Origin: Sinanaerobacter chloroacetimidivorans | Lineage (GTDB): Bacteria; Bacillota; Clostridia; Peptostreptococcales; Anaerovoracaceae | NCBI RefSeq assembly: GCF_018128545.1 | Contig: NZ_JAGSND010000003.1 | Span: 1-64,000 of the forward strand | Length of the DNA: 64,000 bases | Direction: 5' to 3' | Part shown: piece after piece, positions 62,591 to 64,000 of the stretch | Position numbering within the stretch: position 1 is the first letter of the stretch | Layout: the number at the start of each line of letters is the position of its first letter | Position numbers and translations under genes: made by a program | Notes under the pieces: model-generated | The model's input: the letters and a program-made list of their open reading frames with translations, nothing else | Database searches by the model: none | What the model was told of the DNA's origin: nothing

Positions 62591-63010
62591 TTAGCTTAGC
62601 GTTTCCTGGCATTTTGGACAAATGCCTTTAAAATATACGCTTTTATCCTTGATTTTGAAGTTTTTTAAATCCCCAGTGATCGATTCTGCTTCAATATCAA
62701 AATCGTAAATGTTCCCGCAAGACTCACATTTAAAATGCCCATGATCATCCGTAGCGATATCATAACGTGTTTCGTTGTCTTCAATGGTTATGACCCTGAC
62801 AAGATCCGCTTCGGCTAGAGCATTCAATGTACTGTAAATGGTTGTCTTCGATAAGGTGGGGATATCTTTGTGGAGATCCGTGTAAATTTGATGCACTGTA
62901 GGATGACATCGGTTATGGATCAGATATTCCAGCACCTTTAATCTCTGGTGTGAAAGGCGGATATTTTTTTCTTTCAATATATCTGCCAGATTTTCAAATG
63001 TAGGTTTCAT
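62591..63010 (-). CDS. perR: Fur-family regulator, PerR-like
   Basis: 139 residues. Winged helix (LSHQRLKVLEYLIHNRCHPT, TLSKTTIYSTLNAL) then a metal domain with HGHFKCESCGNIYD and a C-terminal CPKC, the two CxxC pairs of the structural zinc site. The HPTVHQIY and DDHGHFKC segments match PerR, which represses peroxide-defence genes with Fe or Mn bound. Its neighbour rubrerythrin is a typical PerR target. Autoregulation is likely from the operator over its promoter. Fur or Zur identity cannot be fully excluded. Confidence 0.88.
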   Translation of the reverse strand: MKPTFENLADILKEKNIRLSHQRLKVLEYLIHNRCHPTVHQIYTDLHKDIPTLSKTTIYSTLNALAEADLVRVITIEDNETRYDIATDDHGHFKCESCGNIYDFDIEAESITGDLKNFKIKDKSVYFKGICPKCQETLS

Positions 63011-63072
63011 TCCATATCACATCCTATATTAAAAATTGAAAGTAATAATTTTTAATATGTAACAATAATTAT

Positions 63073-63121
63073 GTTGTAATCGTTACAACTTTATTATAAT
63101 AACATTTATTTTGAATGTCAA
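63073..63121 (-). promoter_or_regulatory. Consensus promoter and operator of the perR-like gene
   Basis: Minus strand: TTGACA (63116-63121), 17-bp spacer, TATAAT (63093-63098), a full consensus. GTTGTAA-N3-TTACAAC (63073-63089) lies just downstream, over the expected start site. It is a 7-bp palindrome suited to Fur-family binding. Confidence 0.75.
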
Positions 63122-63203
63122 CTAAAAAAATAAAAAAATATTATTGATTTCTCCCCATTTTGTTCATATGTTGTTTTGAGAAAATCTTTCAAAAAAATAA
63201 AAA

Positions 63204-63238
63204 ATCCTGCAATTCAAATATACAATTGCAGGGTTTTT
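63204..63238 (-). terminator. Terminator of the GNAT gene
   Basis: Minus strand: CCTGCAATT / AATTGCAGG, 9-base loop, then ATTTTTTATTTT. Confidence 0.9.
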
Positions 63239-63241
63239 TCG

Positions 63242-63727
63242 TTATTCCTGTGCTGCATTCATCATTGAGGTTTCTTCATTATCAAATACCATCAGAACTT
63301 CATCGCAGTTAGGAAATTTAGGACAATTCAGGCAATCCTTCCAAACCTTGTGAGGCATGTGCTCTTTGCTGATTTCCTTAAATCCGCACTTGCTGAAAAA
63401 GGAAGTCTGATAAGTCAGCGTAAAGACCTTTTTGATTCCCAGTTCTTCTGCTTCCTTCAGAAAATGTTCTACAAGCTTTTTTCCGATCCCTTGGCCGGCA
63501 TGGCTTTCCTTGACGGCTAACGTTCTGATTTCCGCAAGGTCAACCCAAAGTATGGAAAGTGCTCCGATTCCTACGATTTCGTTATCGATCTCCATAACAG
63601 AATAATTTCGTATATACTCATAAATTGAGCTTCTTGAACGAGGAAGCATCAAGCTTTTCTTTGCATAATGATTCACTAATTTGTGAATGGCTTCTGTGTC
63701 CGACAACCTGGCTTTTCGAATGTTCAT
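63242..63727 (-). CDS. GNAT-family N-acetyltransferase, N-acetylglutamate synthase-like
   Basis: 161 residues. Acetyl-CoA motif VKESHAGQGIGKKLVEHFL, and SFFSKCGFKEISKEHMPHKVW, typical of the short ArgA-type enzymes that acetylate glutamate. A C-terminal CLNCPKFPNCDE adds three cysteines and may bind metal. GAAAGGAAC precedes the ATG. No arginine genes are nearby, so the amino acid substrate is a family-based guess. Confidence 0.8.
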   Translation of the reverse strand: MNIRKARLSDTEAIHKLVNHYAKKSLMLPRSRSSIYEYIRNYSVMEIDNEIVGIGALSILWVDLAEIRTLAVKESHAGQGIGKKLVEHFLKEAEELGIKKVFTLTYQTSFFSKCGFKEISKEHMPHKVWKDCLNCPKFPNCDEVLMVFDNEETSMMNAAQE

Positions 63728-64000
63728 AACTTGTTCCTTTCTGAATTTTCAATGATTTTATTTATCTATCATAACACCTTTTTTATCGCATTGCAATACA
63801 TAATATTCATGATGATGAATAAAAATACAAAAAATAATAACATTGTTTTGGAGCTATCCATTTCGTAGTCAATACCATGATCTGTATGCGATCAGCATTG
63901 CCATTTGAAATAAACCGGAGTAATATATAGTAAAATCAATTTTTCTTTTGGGAGCCGCTCTAAGGCCGGCGCCCGGCAGCTGTAGTTTCGACGCTGGTGC
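63728..64000. other. Unassigned right end of the window
   Basis: AT-rich to about 63945, then an abrupt GC-rich tail (63950-64000) containing GCCGGCGCCCGGC, which can fold on itself. It could be the 5' end of a structured RNA whose remainder lies outside the window. I see no coding region. Confidence 0.3.

Noticed and set aside
63950..64000. 5' end of tmRNA
   Set aside because: The usual GGGG-start and GGATTCGACGG-like segment are not there; only a short TTTCGACG is seen, too little to call it.
1..64000. CRISPR arrays, prophage or conjugation genes
   Set aside because: I found no regularly spaced repeats, cas genes, phage structural genes or relaxase. The only mobile traces are IS1182 remnants and the small repeats.

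Overview
The window looks like a chromosome segment of a strictly anaerobic, low-to-mid GC, amino-acid-fermenting member of the Clostridia. The evidence is rubrerythrin beside a Fur/PerR-type regulator, the complete oxygen-independent (CbiK/CbiG/CbiD type) corrin route, two sigma-54 enhancer-binding proteins paired with -24/-12 promoters, strong AGGAGG ribosome sites, and Clostridia-type families (YkvI, DUF3311, YoaK, IS1182 remnants). I cannot name the species.

Layout. 0.2-2.9 kb: a QueG/reductive-dehalogenase-like Fe-S protein, threonine synthase and tRNA-Ser(GGA). 2.9-3.7 kb: a tRNA-associated palindromic repeat and a decayed IS1182 transposase. 3.7-27.8 kb: a catabolic island. It holds an amino acid permease and agmatine deiminase under a divergent TetR; a GPH transporter, malic enzyme, fumarase, amidohydrolase and SSS symporter operon; a second SSS symporter with a DUF3311 partner and a collapsed duplicate; an OmpR-type two-component system; a soluble MCP-like sensor; and a sigma-54 activator with a matching sigma-54 promoter driving N-carbamoylputrescine amidase, a second amidohydrolase and a MATE pump. 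A third amidohydrolase follows. Three promoters of this island share a 57-bp module with identical geometry. 28-29.3 kb: a YoaK protein, an IS1182 N-terminal remnant and a second copy of the tRNA-linked repeat.

29.3-36.1 kb is the most unusual part. A sensor-less sigma-54 activator precedes a near-consensus -24/-12 promoter that drives a 599-residue B12-binding protein, apparently a glutamate-mutase/methyleneglutarate-mutase-like catalytic region fused to a cobalamin domain. A YkvI-type transporter, a pyrroline-5-carboxylate reductase and a proline racemase family enzyme follow. This set suggests a regulated, B12-dependent route for proline or a related imino acid that I do not recognise. A cysteine-rich small-domain protein lies divergent to it.

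36.5-61.1 kb: a cobalamin riboswitch with a downstream terminator precedes a nearly uninterrupted, one-direction run of about 24 genes: cobalt ECF transport (cbiMNQO), the tetrapyrrole trunk from glutamyl-tRNA (hemA, hemL, hemB, hemC, hemD fused to the uroporphyrinogen-III methylase) and the anaerobic cobalamin route through cobT. cobU, cobS and cobC are not in the window. 61.2-64 kb: a lipoprotein, rubrerythrin, a PerR-like regulator with a consensus promoter and an overlapping inverted repeat, and a GNAT acetyltransferase. The B12 factory sits directly downstream of a B12 consumer, so the two may be physiologically linked.
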